A DNA stretch of 9,789 nucleotides from an uncultured Clostridia bacterium (GTDB lineage: Bacteria > Bacillota > Clostridia > Oscillospirales > Oscillospiraceae), in assembly GCA_938023775.1 (NCBI GenBank), contig CALJDB010000190.1, forward strand, positions 1 to 9,789, in the 5' to 3' direction. Position 1 is the stretch's first letter; each line of letters starts with the position of its first letter. The position numbers were made by a program, and so were the translations under genes. Positions 1 through 6,625 of the stretch are shown here, piece after piece. The notes below the pieces were generated by a model, which searched no databases, was not told the DNA's origin, and saw only the letters and a list, made by a program, of their open reading frames with translations.

Positions 1-1248
1 CTCGTCATCGGCATCGTCGGACTTATCTGCATCGTCTGCTCCTGCGTCTTCGCGACGATGGGCACGAAATACGTCCGCTGCAACGGCGTCGTGGATTACG
101 CCGAGGCGGCGCTCGGACCGAAGTTCGGCTATTACATGGGCTGGTTTATGTCCACAATGTATTACCCGATCATCGCCACGACCCTCGCCTTCGTCGCCGC
201 GCGCTATACGTCCATGCTCCTCGGCTACGACGATTTCGGCACCGTGACGGTCGGCATCGGCGCGCTTTACCTCATGATGGGCATCGGCATCAACTCCCTC
301 GCGCCGCGTCTCGCCGGAAAGCTTCAGGTCTCCATGACCGTCATCAAGCTCGTCCCGCTCGTCGTGATGGGTGTCGGCGGAACGATCGTGGGTCTCGTGA
401 ACGGCAACGGCGTTGCCATCTTCACGGATCAAACCGTCACCGCGGGGACGGACGGCGGGCTGCTCGCCGGCGTCTGCGCCTTTGCCTTCGCCTATGAGGG
501 CTGGATCCTGGCGACGACGATCAACTCCGAGCTGCATAACCCGAAGCGCGACCTCCCGCGCGCGCTCATCGGCGGCGCGCTGTTCTGCACCGTCATCTAT
601 ATGCTCTATGTCTACTCCATGAGCGCCACGATGACCGCGGCGGAGATCCTTGAAGCGGGCAACAACCTGCCGCGCGTCGCGTTCACGCGCCTGTTCCACT
701 CCAACGCTGCGGGCACGATCGTTATGGTGTTCATCATCATCTCCTGCCTCGGCACGATGAACGGCATGACCATGGGCTGCATGCGCGGGCTCTATTCCGT
801 CGCCGTCCGCGGGCAGGGACCCAAGGCGCACATCGTCAGCGAGGTGGACGCCTCCACCGGCATGCCGATGAAGAGCTGCGTGCTCGGCATGATGTTCTCC
901 GCGTTCTGGTATTTCCAGACCGCCATCCTCTTCTTCAACGGTCCCCTTGTCACGGGCGTCACAGGGAACCCCGCGTGGCTCCTCGGCTGGGAGGCGGACG
1001 AGATCGTCATCGTCACCCAGTACGCGCTCTATATCCCGATCTTCCTGAACCTCATTTTCCGCGAAAAGGAGTTCAATTTCTTCCAGCGCTTCGTGCTGCC
1101 CACCGTCGGAACGCTCGCCTGTGTCTTCATGTGCTACTGCTGCGTCCACTCTTACGGCAGCCTTGTATGGTCCTACCTCGTCGTGTTCCTGATCTTCATG
1201 GCGGTCGGAAGAATCTTTTATAAGAAGCCGGATGAACTGAGAAAATAA
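1..1248 (+). CDS. APC-family amino acid permease, 5' end cut by window edge
   Basis: Integral membrane transporter of the amino acid-polyamine-organocation superfamily; expected to move an amino acid with a proton or by exchange. The frame is open from base 1, so the start lies outside the window; the first internal ATG at 58 is not the start because 19 hydrophobic codons precede it in frame. About 415 residues are visible. I count roughly eleven membrane spans (for example near visible residues 1-19, 44-69, 79-100, 110-132 and 155-175), so the first of the usual twelve, with its glycine-rich substrate motif, is missing. The cytoplasmic loop containing NSELHNPKRDLPRAL, after the fifth visible span, is typical of the family. 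The C-terminal tail is short and basic (YKKPDELRK). The gene stands alone on the plus strand here and ends just before a terminator. The substrate cannot be read from the sequence. Family assignment is confident; subfamily is not. Confidence 0.85.
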   Translation, partial: LVIGIVGLICIVCSCVFATMGTKYVRCNGVVDYAEAALGPKFGYYMGWFMSTMYYPIIATTLAFVAARYTSMLLGYDDFGTVTVGIGALYLMMGIGINSLAPRLAGKLQVSMTVIKLVPLVVMGVGGTIVGLVNGNGVAIFTDQTVTAGTDGGLLAGVCAFAFAYEGWILATTINSELHNPKRDLPRALIGGALFCTVIYMLYVYSMSATMTAAEILEAGNNLPRVAFTRLFHSNAAGTIVMVFIIISCLGTMNGMTMGCMRGLYSVAVRGQGPKAHIVSEVDASTGMPMKSCVLGMMFSAFWYFQTAILFFNGPLVTGVTGNPAWLLGWEADEIVIVTQYALYIPIFLNLIFREKEFNFFQRFVLPTVGTLACVFMCYCCVHSYGSLVWSYLVVFLIFMAVGRIFYKKPDELRK

Positions 1249-1252
1249 AAAA

Positions 1253-1291
1253 TCAGCCTCCGCCGTTGACCGGCGGGGGCTGAATTTTTTT
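1253..1291. terminator. Bidirectional intrinsic terminator between permease and azlD
   Basis: A 13-bp stem (1253-1265 with 1271-1283, one G-T wobble) closes on the loop TTGAC. On the plus strand it is followed by seven T (1285-1291). On the minus strand it is followed by the complement of the A-rich run 1242-1252. It can therefore end both the permease transcript and the long minus-strand operon. The stop codon of azlD (1290-1292) overlaps the T-run. Confidence 0.88.
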
Positions 1292-1625
1292 AAAACACGA
1301 GTTGTACCAGCAACATATATGCGATTGTCCCCCCTGCGATGGAGAGGAGCATCTGGCGCTTCCAGAGGTGGAGCGCGACGGTGATGCCGATGCCGAGGAG
1401 CTCCGGGATGCCGAAGCCGTAAGTCACGAAGGAGACGTTTTTCAGGCAGTAGACCACGAGCATGGCGAAGATTGCGCCGGGGAGCACTTTGCCGAGATAC
1501 TGAATATATTTCGGCGTTGGGCGCTTGGCGCTGAAGATGAGGAAGGGCAGAAAGCGCGTCAGCACCGTGGCGAGCACGCACATCGCGATGGTGACCGCCT
1601 GCTGGAAAAGGGGCATTTCGGTCAT
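1290..1625 (-). CDS. azlD: AzlD-family small subunit of a branched-chain amino acid exporter
   Basis: A 111-residue hydrophobic protein with about four membrane spans (near residues 8-28, 47-62, 70-88 and 92-110), the usual size of AzlD/YgaH. The conserved TRFLPFLIF stretch at residues 23-31 and the [10 protein letters not shown] segment at 43-52 are AzlD hallmarks. AzlD works with AzlC as a two-part exporter; members include the B. subtilis azaleucine-resistance proteins and E. coli YgaZH, which exports valine. The ATG overlaps the azlC stop by 4 bp (1622-1625) and GGGAGG lies just upstream inside azlC, so translation is coupled and the two proteins are presumably made in similar amounts. 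It is the last gene of the minus-strand operon and runs straight into the terminator. An alternative start three codons in (MPLF) is possible. Confidence 0.88.
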   Translation of the reverse strand: MTEMPLFQQAVTIAMCVLATVLTRFLPFLIFSAKRPTPKYIQYLGKVLPGAIFAMLVVYCLKNVSFVTYGFGIPELLGIGITVALHLWKRQMLLSIAGGTIAYMLLVQLVF

Positions 1626-2353
1626 TTCTCCCCGCCTCCCTCCAGCTGCCGCTCAATCGGGCGGCGCAGCGCGGTCAGTGCCGCGAGGATGCAGATCATC
1701 GTAGGGATGAGAAAATTGTTCGGTCCGAATACGAGCAGGCACGCGACGGAGGCGGCGAGCCCGATCCACTCGCTTGTGTGGTGTTTTTCCTTCAGCCACT
1801 GCTCGAGGAAGATGACGACGAACATCGCGGTCATTACGAAATCGAGTCCTGCCGTGTCGAAGCGGATGAGACTGCCGAGCAGTGCGCCGAGCACCGCGCC
1901 GCCGACCCAGTAGATTTGGTCTAAGAGCGAGACGAAGAAATAAAACCAGCCCCGGTCCACGCCCTCGGGGATCCACGCCGAGCAGTTGATGCTGAAGGTC
2001 TCGTCGCACATGGCGAAGATGAGGTAGGGCTTTTTCCAGCCGAGCCCCTTGAATTTGTCCAGCATCGCAATGCCGTAAAACAGATGGCGCGCCTGAATCA
2101 TCAGCGCCATCAGAAAGGTCTGGAGCGGCGCGTAGGGCGCGAGCAGCAGACTGACGGCGACGAACTCCAGACTGCCGCCGTAAATGACCGCCGCCATGAT
2201 GAGGGGATACCAGACGGAAAAGCCCGATACCCTCATATAAATGCCGTAGCTCGCGCCGAGGAAGCAGAAGCCCGCGAGAATCGGGACTGTGTAAGGGAAC
2301 GCGCACCGCAGCGCGCTGAGCGCGCCGCCGCGCCCGGAGTTTTTCGCTTGCAT
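1622..2353 (-). CDS. azlC: AzlC-family large subunit of a branched-chain amino acid exporter
   Basis: A 243-residue inner-membrane protein, the normal length for AzlC/YgaZ. Family marks are [19 protein letters not shown] near the N-terminus (19-37), the GGSLEF motif (59-64) that follows the second hydrophobic stretch, [14 protein letters not shown] (85-98), and the DETF segment (117-120). About seven spans are expected. The start is supported by AAAGG (2361-2365) seven bases upstream of the ATG. It lies 21 nt after the acetyltransferase gene and overlaps azlD by 4 bp. Known AzlCD pairs export branched-chain amino acids or toxic analogues; the substrate here is inferred only from the family. 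No dedicated Lrp or LysR-type regulator is adjacent, so expression probably follows the upstream operon promoter, unless an internal promoter is present. Confidence 0.9.
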   Translation of the reverse strand: MQAKNSGRGGALSALRCAFPYTVPILAGFCFLGASYGIYMRVSGFSVWYPLIMAAVIYGGSLEFVAVSLLLAPYAPLQTFLMALMIQARHLFYGIAMLDKFKGLGWKKPYLIFAMCDETFSINCSAWIPEGVDRGWFYFFVSLLDQIYWVGGAVLGALLGSLIRFDTAGLDFVMTAMFVVIFLEQWLKEKHHTSEWIGLAASVACLLVFGPNNFLIPTMICILAALTALRRPIERQLEGGGEK

Positions 2354-2374
2354 GGGGACGCCTTTCTTTTTTTT

Positions 2375-2947
2375 CTATTCCTTTGAAATCTCTGACCAGC
2401 TCCGGATATCGGGCTGGGGGGCGTCGTGTTCGCCGATGAGCTTTTCCATCCAGATCATATCGTACCAGCGACCGAATTTATAGCCGCATTTTTGAAACGT
2501 GCCCGCAAGGGTGAAGCCGAGGGCGCTATGGAACGCGGGGGAGGCGTGGGTGAGGTATTCGTCCTCTTCGTCGCACCAGCCGATGCAGGCGTAGAGGTTC
2601 AGAACGCCCATTTTGCGCAGCGCGTCCTCCAGCGCGGCATAGAGCCGCCGCCCAAGTCCGACGCCGCGGCTCTCCGGGTCCAAATAGACCGTGAGCTCCG
2701 CCGCCCAGTCATAAGCGCGCCGCCCGACGAACGCCCCGGCGTAAGCGTAACCGAGGACGCGCCCGCCGCGCTCGGCGACGAGATAGGGGTAGCGCTCCAG
2801 CGTGTGCGCGATGCGCTGCGTGAACTCCGCCAAGGAGGGCGTTTCGTATTCAAAGCTGATGGCGGTATGCTCCACATACCAGCCGTAAATTTCCAGCAGA
2901 TGCGGCGCATCGGAAAGCGCGGCGCTGCGGATCGTGATCTCTTCCAT
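2375..2947 (-). CDS. GNAT N-acetyltransferase, phosphinothricin-acetyltransferase-like
   Basis: A 190-residue single-domain GNAT enzyme expected to move acetyl from acetyl-CoA to an amine. Beta-4 and the acetyl-CoA loop read ELTVYLD (84-90) followed by SRGVGLG (93-99), matching the R/Q-x-x-G-x-G/A signature. The N-terminal layout (IRSAALSDAPHLLEIY, then HTAISFEYE, then YPYLVAERGGRVLGYAYA), and the KFGRWYDMIWMEKLIG end, resemble the phosphinothricin/methionine-sulfoximine acetyltransferase group. That similarity does not prove herbicide resistance, since many relatives act on amino acid analogues or unknown amines. The frame stays open upstream to 3073, but that extension is arginine/serine-rich, overlaps mutY and lacks family similarity. 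The ATG at 2947 has AGGAG (2958-2962) ten bases upstream, so I chose it. It sits 19 nt after mutY and 21 nt before azlC. A short hydrophilic C-terminal tail follows the GNAT fold. Confidence 0.85.
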   Translation of the reverse strand: MEEITIRSAALSDAPHLLEIYGWYVEHTAISFEYETPSLAEFTQRIAHTLERYPYLVAERGGRVLGYAYAGAFVGRRAYDWAAELTVYLDPESRGVGLGRRLYAALEDALRKMGVLNLYACIGWCDEEDEYLTHASPAFHSALGFTLAGTFQKCGYKFGRWYDMIWMEKLIGEHDAPQPDIRSWSEISKE

Positions 2948-2966
2948 TTGTAAAGTGCTCCTTTTC

Positions 2967-4001
2967 TCAGTCAAGCGCCCAGCGGAACGCCGTGGGCAGG
3001 GCGACGTCGGTCTCCAGCTCCGCGGGGCTCGCCCAGCGGAAGCGCGGGCTTTCCGCGCGGCAGCGGAGCTCATAGCAGACCATGTCCCACTCGATGTGGG
3101 TAAAAATATGCGTGTGCCGCCGCTCGCGCAGCAGGTCGGCGGGCTCTGCGCCCCACTCCGCGGCGGTCCTCACTGCGTCCTCCGGCGAGAGATGCCCCTC
3201 TGCGTTCGGGAGCTGCCAGAGCCCTGCGAGCAGTCCGCGCGGCGGGCGCTTTTCCACCGCGGTGCGCTCCCCGCAGCGCAGGAGCAGCAGCGTCCGCGCC
3301 TCGCGGCGGCGGGGCTTTTTCTCCGCCCTGACCGGATAATCGCGCCACGCACCATTCCGGCTGAGGCAAACATCGGCGCAGGGGCAGCGGGCGCAGTCCG
3401 GCGCGCCGTTCGGGACGCAGACCGTGGCGCCGAGCTCCATGAGCGACTGGGTGAACGCCCCGCACTGTCCGGCGGGATAGACAGCCGCGAGGGCTTCGCG
3501 CACGTCCCGCCGCAGCGCGGGGGAGGCGGGGGGACGGGCGTCGAGATTCAGCCGCGTCCAGACGCGGAGGACGTTGCCGTCCACCGCCGGGGTCGGCTGC
3601 TCAAAGCAGATGGAGGCGATCGCCCCCGCAGTGTAGTCCCCGATGCCGGGCAGGGCGCGGATGGCGGCGTAGTCCGACGGAAAAACGCCGCCGTGCTCCG
3701 CCATAACGCAGCGCGCCGCGGCTTGGAGATTCCGCACGCGCGAATAATAGCCGAGCCCCTCCCAGAGTTTCATTAAGAGGTCCGGTGGAGCCTCCGCAAG
3801 GCTTCGGATGTCCGGCAGCGCCGCGAGAAAGCGCGCGTAATACCCGCGCACCGCTTCCACGCGCGTCTGCTGGAGCATGATCTCCGAGAGCCAGACGTGA
3901 TAAGGCGCCCGGTCGGCGCGCCACGGCAGCTCCCGCGCGTTTTCGCGGAACCACGGCAGAAGCGCGCCCGGCAGCGCCGCGGCGCGGTCGGCAGCGGTCA
4001 T
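2967..4001 (-). CDS. mutY: A/G-specific adenine DNA glycosylase MutY
   Basis: Base-excision repair enzyme that removes adenine mispaired with 8-oxoguanine. In 344 residues it shows: LPWR at 25-28; WLSEIMLQQTRV with catalytic Glu40; the helix-hairpin-helix LPGIGDYTAGAI at 117-128; catalytic Asp141 in VDGNV; and a [4Fe-4S] cysteine set at 195, 203, 206 and 212. The C-terminal Nudix-like domain that recognises 8-oxoG is present (RPPRGLLAGLWQLP at 252-265, HIFTHIEWDM at 298-307). The cysteine spacing is C-x7-C-x2-C-x5-C, one residue longer in the first gap than the classical C-x6. The frame is open up to 4175 but that part overlaps the PHP gene in another frame. The ATG at 4001 has GGGAGG seven bases upstream and overlaps the PHP stop by 4 bp, indicating coupled translation. 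It is downstream of the Fe-S assembly genes whose product it needs. Confidence 0.95.
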   Translation of the reverse strand: MTAADRAAALPGALLPWFRENARELPWRADRAPYHVWLSEIMLQQTRVEAVRGYYARFLAALPDIRSLAEAPPDLLMKLWEGLGYYSRVRNLQAAARCVMAEHGGVFPSDYAAIRALPGIGDYTAGAIASICFEQPTPAVDGNVLRVWTRLNLDARPPASPALRRDVREALAAVYPAGQCGAFTQSLMELGATVCVPNGAPDCARCPCADVCLSRNGAWRDYPVRAEKKPRRREARTLLLLRCGERTAVEKRPPRGLLAGLWQLPNAEGHLSPEDAVRTAAEWGAEPADLLRERRHTHIFTHIEWDMVCYELRCRAESPRFRWASPAELETDVALPTAFRWALD

Positions 4002-4825
4002 GTCCGCGCCTCCCGGAGAGACTCCAGCAGCATATAGGGCACCTCCGGCTCGCCGAGGCGGTTTTCCTTGCGCGTGCCGTGGAAATCGCTGCCGCCCGTG
4101 ACGCGCAGACCGTATTCCGCGGCGAGCGCGCGCAGGCGCTGCACCTGCTCCGGCGTGTAGCCGTGGTAAAGGCACTCCATTCCGACCGCGCCGGCGTCCG
4201 TCAGCGTCCGGGTCAGGTCGCGGAGCGCGGCGTCGTCCAGCCGGTATTGCAGCGGGTGGGCGAACACGGCGAGCCCGCCCGCGGCGCGGATGACGTCCAG
4301 CCCGCGTTGGAGCGGGATATATTCGCGGGGGCGGAAATATTTCTGCCCGATGCTGAGATAGCGGTCAAAGGCGTCCTTGACGCTCTCCGCGAGCCCCAGC
4401 TCCGCGAGCGCGGCGGCGAAGTGGGGTCTGCCGATGACCGCGCCGGGATATTTTTGTTCCAGCGCGGCGAGGTCCACCGGAATGCCGTCGGCGCGCAGGG
4501 CGGCGGCGATGACGCCGTTGCGCCGCTCCCGCTCGGCGACGACCCAGTCCAGCAGCGCCGCCATCGCCGGGGCTGCGGGGTCGATGAAATAGCCGAGGAT
4601 ATGCACGCCGTAGCCGCGCCAGTCTACGCTGACCTCAATGCCGGGCACGACCTCCACGCCGCTTGCCTTCCCGGCGGCGAGCGCCTCCGGAACGCCGGCG
4701 GCGGTGTCGTGGTCCGTCACGGCGACGGCGGAGAGACCGAGCTTCTGCGCCATGAAAACCACCTCCGACGGCGAGCAGGTTCCGTCGGAGGCGGTGGTGT
4801 GGACATGCAGATCGACGCGCTTCAT
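3998..4825 (-). CDS. PHP-domain phosphoesterase (RNase AM / nucleoside 3',5'-bisphosphate phosphatase type)
   Basis: A 275-residue metal-dependent phosphoesterase of the polymerase-and-histidinol-phosphatase family. Expected ligands are visible in order: His7 and His9 in DLHVHTTASDGT, Asp14, Asp38-His39-Asp40 in VTDHDT, Glu64 in PGIEVS, His75, His135 in IGRPHFA, His190 in FAHP, and Asp247/His249 in GGSDFHG. This pattern and length match the YciV/TrpH group, which in E. coli acts as RNase AM and hydrolyses 3',5'-nucleoside bisphosphates; the substrate here is an inference. The frame continues upstream to 5014, but only the ATG at 4825 begins at the conserved MKRVDLH start. That ATG overlaps the sufB-like stop by 4 bp (4822-4825), and its own stop overlaps the mutY start by 4 bp, so it is translationally locked between an Fe-S scaffold and an Fe-S repair enzyme. 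GAAGGG within sufB serves as a modest ribosome binding site. Confidence 0.9.
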   Translation of the reverse strand: MKRVDLHVHTTASDGTCSPSEVVFMAQKLGLSAVAVTDHDTAAGVPEALAAGKASGVEVVPGIEVSVDWRGYGVHILGYFIDPAAPAMAALLDWVVAERERRNGVIAAALRADGIPVDLAALEQKYPGAVIGRPHFAAALAELGLAESVKDAFDRYLSIGQKYFRPREYIPLQRGLDVIRAAGGLAVFAHPLQYRLDDAALRDLTRTLTDAGAVGMECLYHGYTPEQVQRLRALAAEYGLRVTGGSDFHGTRKENRLGEPEVPYMLLESLREART

Positions 4826-5754
4826 GCGAGAAAGCCCTTCAGGATGCGGTCTTCCGCCTCCGCCTCGGTGAGTCCGAGGGTCTCCAGCTTCAGCAGCTGA
4901 TCGCCCGCAATCTTGCCGATGGCGGCTTCGTGGATCAGCTCCGCGTCCGTGCTGTTCGCGGTCAGCGCCGGGATGGAGCTGATCTTCGCGCGGTCCATGA
5001 TGATGCTGTCGCACTGCACATGGCCGAAGCAGCGCGCGTTGCCCGTCACCTTGGGGTAAAACACCTGCTGACTGTCCTCCTGCGCAACGGAGCGGGAGAT
5101 GACTCTGCCGCGGCTGCCGTCGCCGTCGAGCACGATCTCCATGTTGCTCTCCGCGTGCTGGCTCCCGTGGGTCTGGAGCCGCTCGGTGACGACGGTCTCG
5201 GCGTCCTTGCCGCAGACGATGGTCGTCTCGCGCTTCGTGGAATCAATGCCCTTGATCTGGCTCGTGTCCATCTTTATGAACGCGCCCTCTTCGAGATAGG
5301 CGACGGTCGTGGGGTTCATGACGTTTTTACCCTCGCCGCTGCCCTCGCCGTAGTGCTTTTCCACATAAGTGACGCGCGCGCCCTTGCCGATATAGAAGGT
5401 GTGAACGCCGTCGTGACGGCTCTCCTCGCCGCCGCAGTTATGGATGCCGCAGCCGGCGATGATGGTGACGTCGCTGCCCTCGCCGACGTAAAAGTCGTTG
5501 TAGACCATCTCGGAAAGTCCCGTCTTCGTGATGATGACCGGGATGTGGCAGACCTCGTTTTTCGTGCCGGGCTTGATGATGATGTCGATGCCGGGCTTGT
5601 CCGTCTTGGAGCGGATGTCGATGTTCTCCGTCGTGGCGCGGCTGGCGCAGCCGGAGTCCTTGCGGATGTTGTATGCGCCCGTGGTCTTGCCGCCGGGCAT
5701 GTCGGCGATGGTCTCAAGCAGGGACTCGTCCACCGCGGTCAGTTTTTCGCTCAT
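4822..5754 (-). CDS. sufB: Short SufB/SufD-family Fe-S cluster scaffold (SufB-like)
   Basis: Scaffold partner of SufC for building Fe-S clusters in the cytoplasm. It has 310 residues, much shorter than classical SufB (roughly 460-500), and lacks most of the N-terminal helical region; what remains is mainly the beta-helix core and C-terminal helices. The C-terminal core reads HVQCDS then, 28 residues after the cysteine, IHEAAIGKI. Cys248 and Glu276 fall where I recall Cys405 and Glu434 of E. coli SufB, so this is SufB-like, not SufD-like (which has histidine at the cluster site). A second cysteine pair, Cys102 and Cys107 in GCGIHNCGG, and His114 may be extra ligands. The length and sufC-sufB order fit the SUF-like minimal system (SmsCB) described for archaea and anaerobic bacteria. 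AGGAGG is 12 bases upstream, with no closer in-frame start; sufC ends 25 nt before. Automated annotation may call it SufD. Confidence 0.88.
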   Translation of the reverse strand: MSEKLTAVDESLLETIADMPGGKTTGAYNIRKDSGCASRATTENIDIRSKTDKPGIDIIIKPGTKNEVCHIPVIITKTGLSEMVYNDFYVGEGSDVTIIAGCGIHNCGGEESRHDGVHTFYIGKGARVTYVEKHYGEGSGEGKNVMNPTTVAYLEEGAFIKMDTSQIKGIDSTKRETTIVCGKDAETVVTERLQTHGSQHAESNMEIVLDGDGSRGRVISRSVAQEDSQQVFYPKVTGNARCFGHVQCDSIIMDRAKISSIPALTANSTDAELIHEAAIGKIAGDQLLKLETLGLTEAEAEDRILKGFLA

Positions 5755-5779
5755 AGTGTTCCGTTTCCTCCTTTTTCGC

Positions 5780-6502
5780 TCACTGAAGCGCCGGGCACGC
5801 GGAGACCGTGCCCGCCATGATGGAGGGATAGACCTCCGCCGCTTCGCCGTGCTTCGTGATCTCTCCGGCGGAGACGACGGCGATCTCGTCGGCGAGGGAG
5901 ATGATGCGCTCCTGGTGGGAGATGATGATCATCGTGTGCTCGCGCTTTTCGTGCAGCGCGCCGAAGGTCTCCGTCAGGCGGGAGAAGCTCCAGAGGTCGA
6001 TGCCCGCTTCCGGCTCGTCGAGGATCATCAGCCCCGTGCCGCGCGCTAAAATGGTCGCAATCTCGATACGCTTGACCTCGCCGCCGGAGAGGCTCGTGTC
6101 CACCTCGCGGTCGATATAGTCCGCGGCGCAGAGCCCGACCTGTGTCAGATAAGAACACGCCTCCGAGCGCGTCAGCAGCTTCTTGCCGCTCGCGATGGAG
6201 AGCAGGTCGCCGACCTTGATGCCCTTGAAGCGCGGCGGCTGCTGAAAGCCGTAGCTGATGCCGCGGCGGGCGCGCTCCGTGATGGAGAGCTCCGTCACGT
6301 CCTCGCCGTTCCAGAAAATGCTGCCGCCCGTCGGCTGCACAAGGCCCATGATGACCTTCGCGAGCGTCGTCTTGCCGCCGCCGTTCGGACCGGTGAGCAC
6401 GAGCAGCTCGCCGTCCGGCACCGTCAGGCTGATGTTCTTCAGGATCCTGTTCGTCCCCTCCGGAGAGGAGACCTCGTAGCAGATATTTTTCAGTTCCAGC
6501 AT
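5780..6502 (-). CDS. sufC: Fe-S cluster assembly ATPase SufC
   Basis: ABC-type soluble ATPase that drives conformational change in the SufB scaffold during cluster assembly. It has 240 residues, close to the normal SufC length. Visible motifs are: Walker A GPNGGGKTT at 38-46; the Q-loop in GFQQPPRFKGI (85-95), typical of SufC; signature LSGGEVKR at 138-145; Walker B GLMILDEPEAGID at 157-169 with Glu163; and the switch histidine His196 in ISHQERI. SufC differs from transporter ATPases in having the PPRF segment and no membrane partner nearby, as here. The frame is open upstream to 6631 but the stretch is non-coding promoter DNA; the ATG at 6502 starts at the conserved MLELKNI. AGGAGG (6515-6520) is 12 bases upstream, a long spacer with no nearer start. 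First gene of a seven-gene operon. Confidence 0.95.
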   Translation of the reverse strand: MLELKNICYEVSSPEGTNRILKNISLTVPDGELLVLTGPNGGGKTTLAKVIMGLVQPTGGSIFWNGEDVTELSITERARRGISYGFQQPPRFKGIKVGDLLSIASGKKLLTRSEACSYLTQVGLCAADYIDREVDTSLSGGEVKRIEIATILARGTGLMILDEPEAGIDLWSFSRLTETFGALHEKREHTMIIISHQERIISLADEIAVVSAGEITKHGEAAEVYPSIMAGTVSACPALQ

Positions 6503-6543
6503 AAAAAACGCTGTCCTCCTGATCCAATTGTCATTTCTTCCAT

Positions 6544-6572
6544 AGTATAGCAAAGTCGTGGGGATTTTACAA
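6544..6572 (-). promoter_or_regulatory. Predicted sigma-A promoter of the suf-mutY-azl operon
   Basis: On the minus strand TTGTAA (6567-6572) and TATACT (6544-6549) are separated by exactly 17 bases, and TGC directly before the -10 makes it an extended -10 element. Transcription should begin near 6537, about 35 nt upstream of the sufC ATG. It is the only good promoter I see for the seven downstream genes, though internal promoters inside coding sequence are hard to exclude. Confidence 0.7.
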
Positions 6573-6575
6573 GTA

Positions 6576-6602
6576 GTTTGCCCGCCTTCCGGGGCGGCAA
6601 AC
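6576..6602. repeat. Inverted repeat between the two divergent promoters
   Basis: The perfect 7-bp arms GTTTGCC (6576-6582) and GGCAAAC (6596-6602) are separated by 13 bases. The repeat begins four bases upstream of the sufC -35 and lies about 25 bp upstream of the rex -35. Neither side has a T-run after the dyad, so it is not a terminator. Its position and symmetry suit a regulator binding site, but the sequence does not match a motif I know. Confidence 0.5.
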
Positions 6603-6625
6603 GCAAAAAATTCGCGTGCGTCGGC

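Noticed and set aside
58..60. ATG at 58 as the start of the permease
   Set aside because: The frame is open from base 1 with hydrophobic codons that form a membrane span, so the true start is outside the window.
1302..1913. A 203-codon plus-strand open frame opposite azlD and azlC
   Set aside because: Hydrophilic shadow of two membrane proteins that match their families over their full length.
2934..3776. A 280-codon plus-strand open frame opposite mutY
   Set aside because: Arginine/alanine/glycine-rich low-complexity translation with no family similarity; mutY on the minus strand has all its catalytic motifs.
4079..4900. A 273-codon plus-strand open frame opposite the PHP gene
   Set aside because: Antisense shadow of a gene with complete metal-binding motifs; no plausible start signal.
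4930..5820. A 296-codon plus-strand open frame opposite the sufB-like gene
   Set aside because: Its composition is a by-product of GC-rich third positions on the other strand. It has no domain and no ribosome site, and it overlaps a well-supported gene along its whole length.
5751..6527. A 258-codon minus-strand frame overlapping sufC in another frame
   Set aside because: Arg/His/Gly-rich shadow; SufC motifs are all in the chosen frame.
6492..6533. Possible short upstream reading frame in the sufC leader (ATG about 30 bases before sufC)
   Set aside because: The ATG would lie only a few bases after the predicted transcription start, without room for a ribosome site; 14 codons with no recognisable leader-peptide features.
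6565..6572. TTGTAAAA on the minus strand as a Rex operator
   Set aside because: Only one half resembles a Rex site; no matching inverted half lies at the expected distance.
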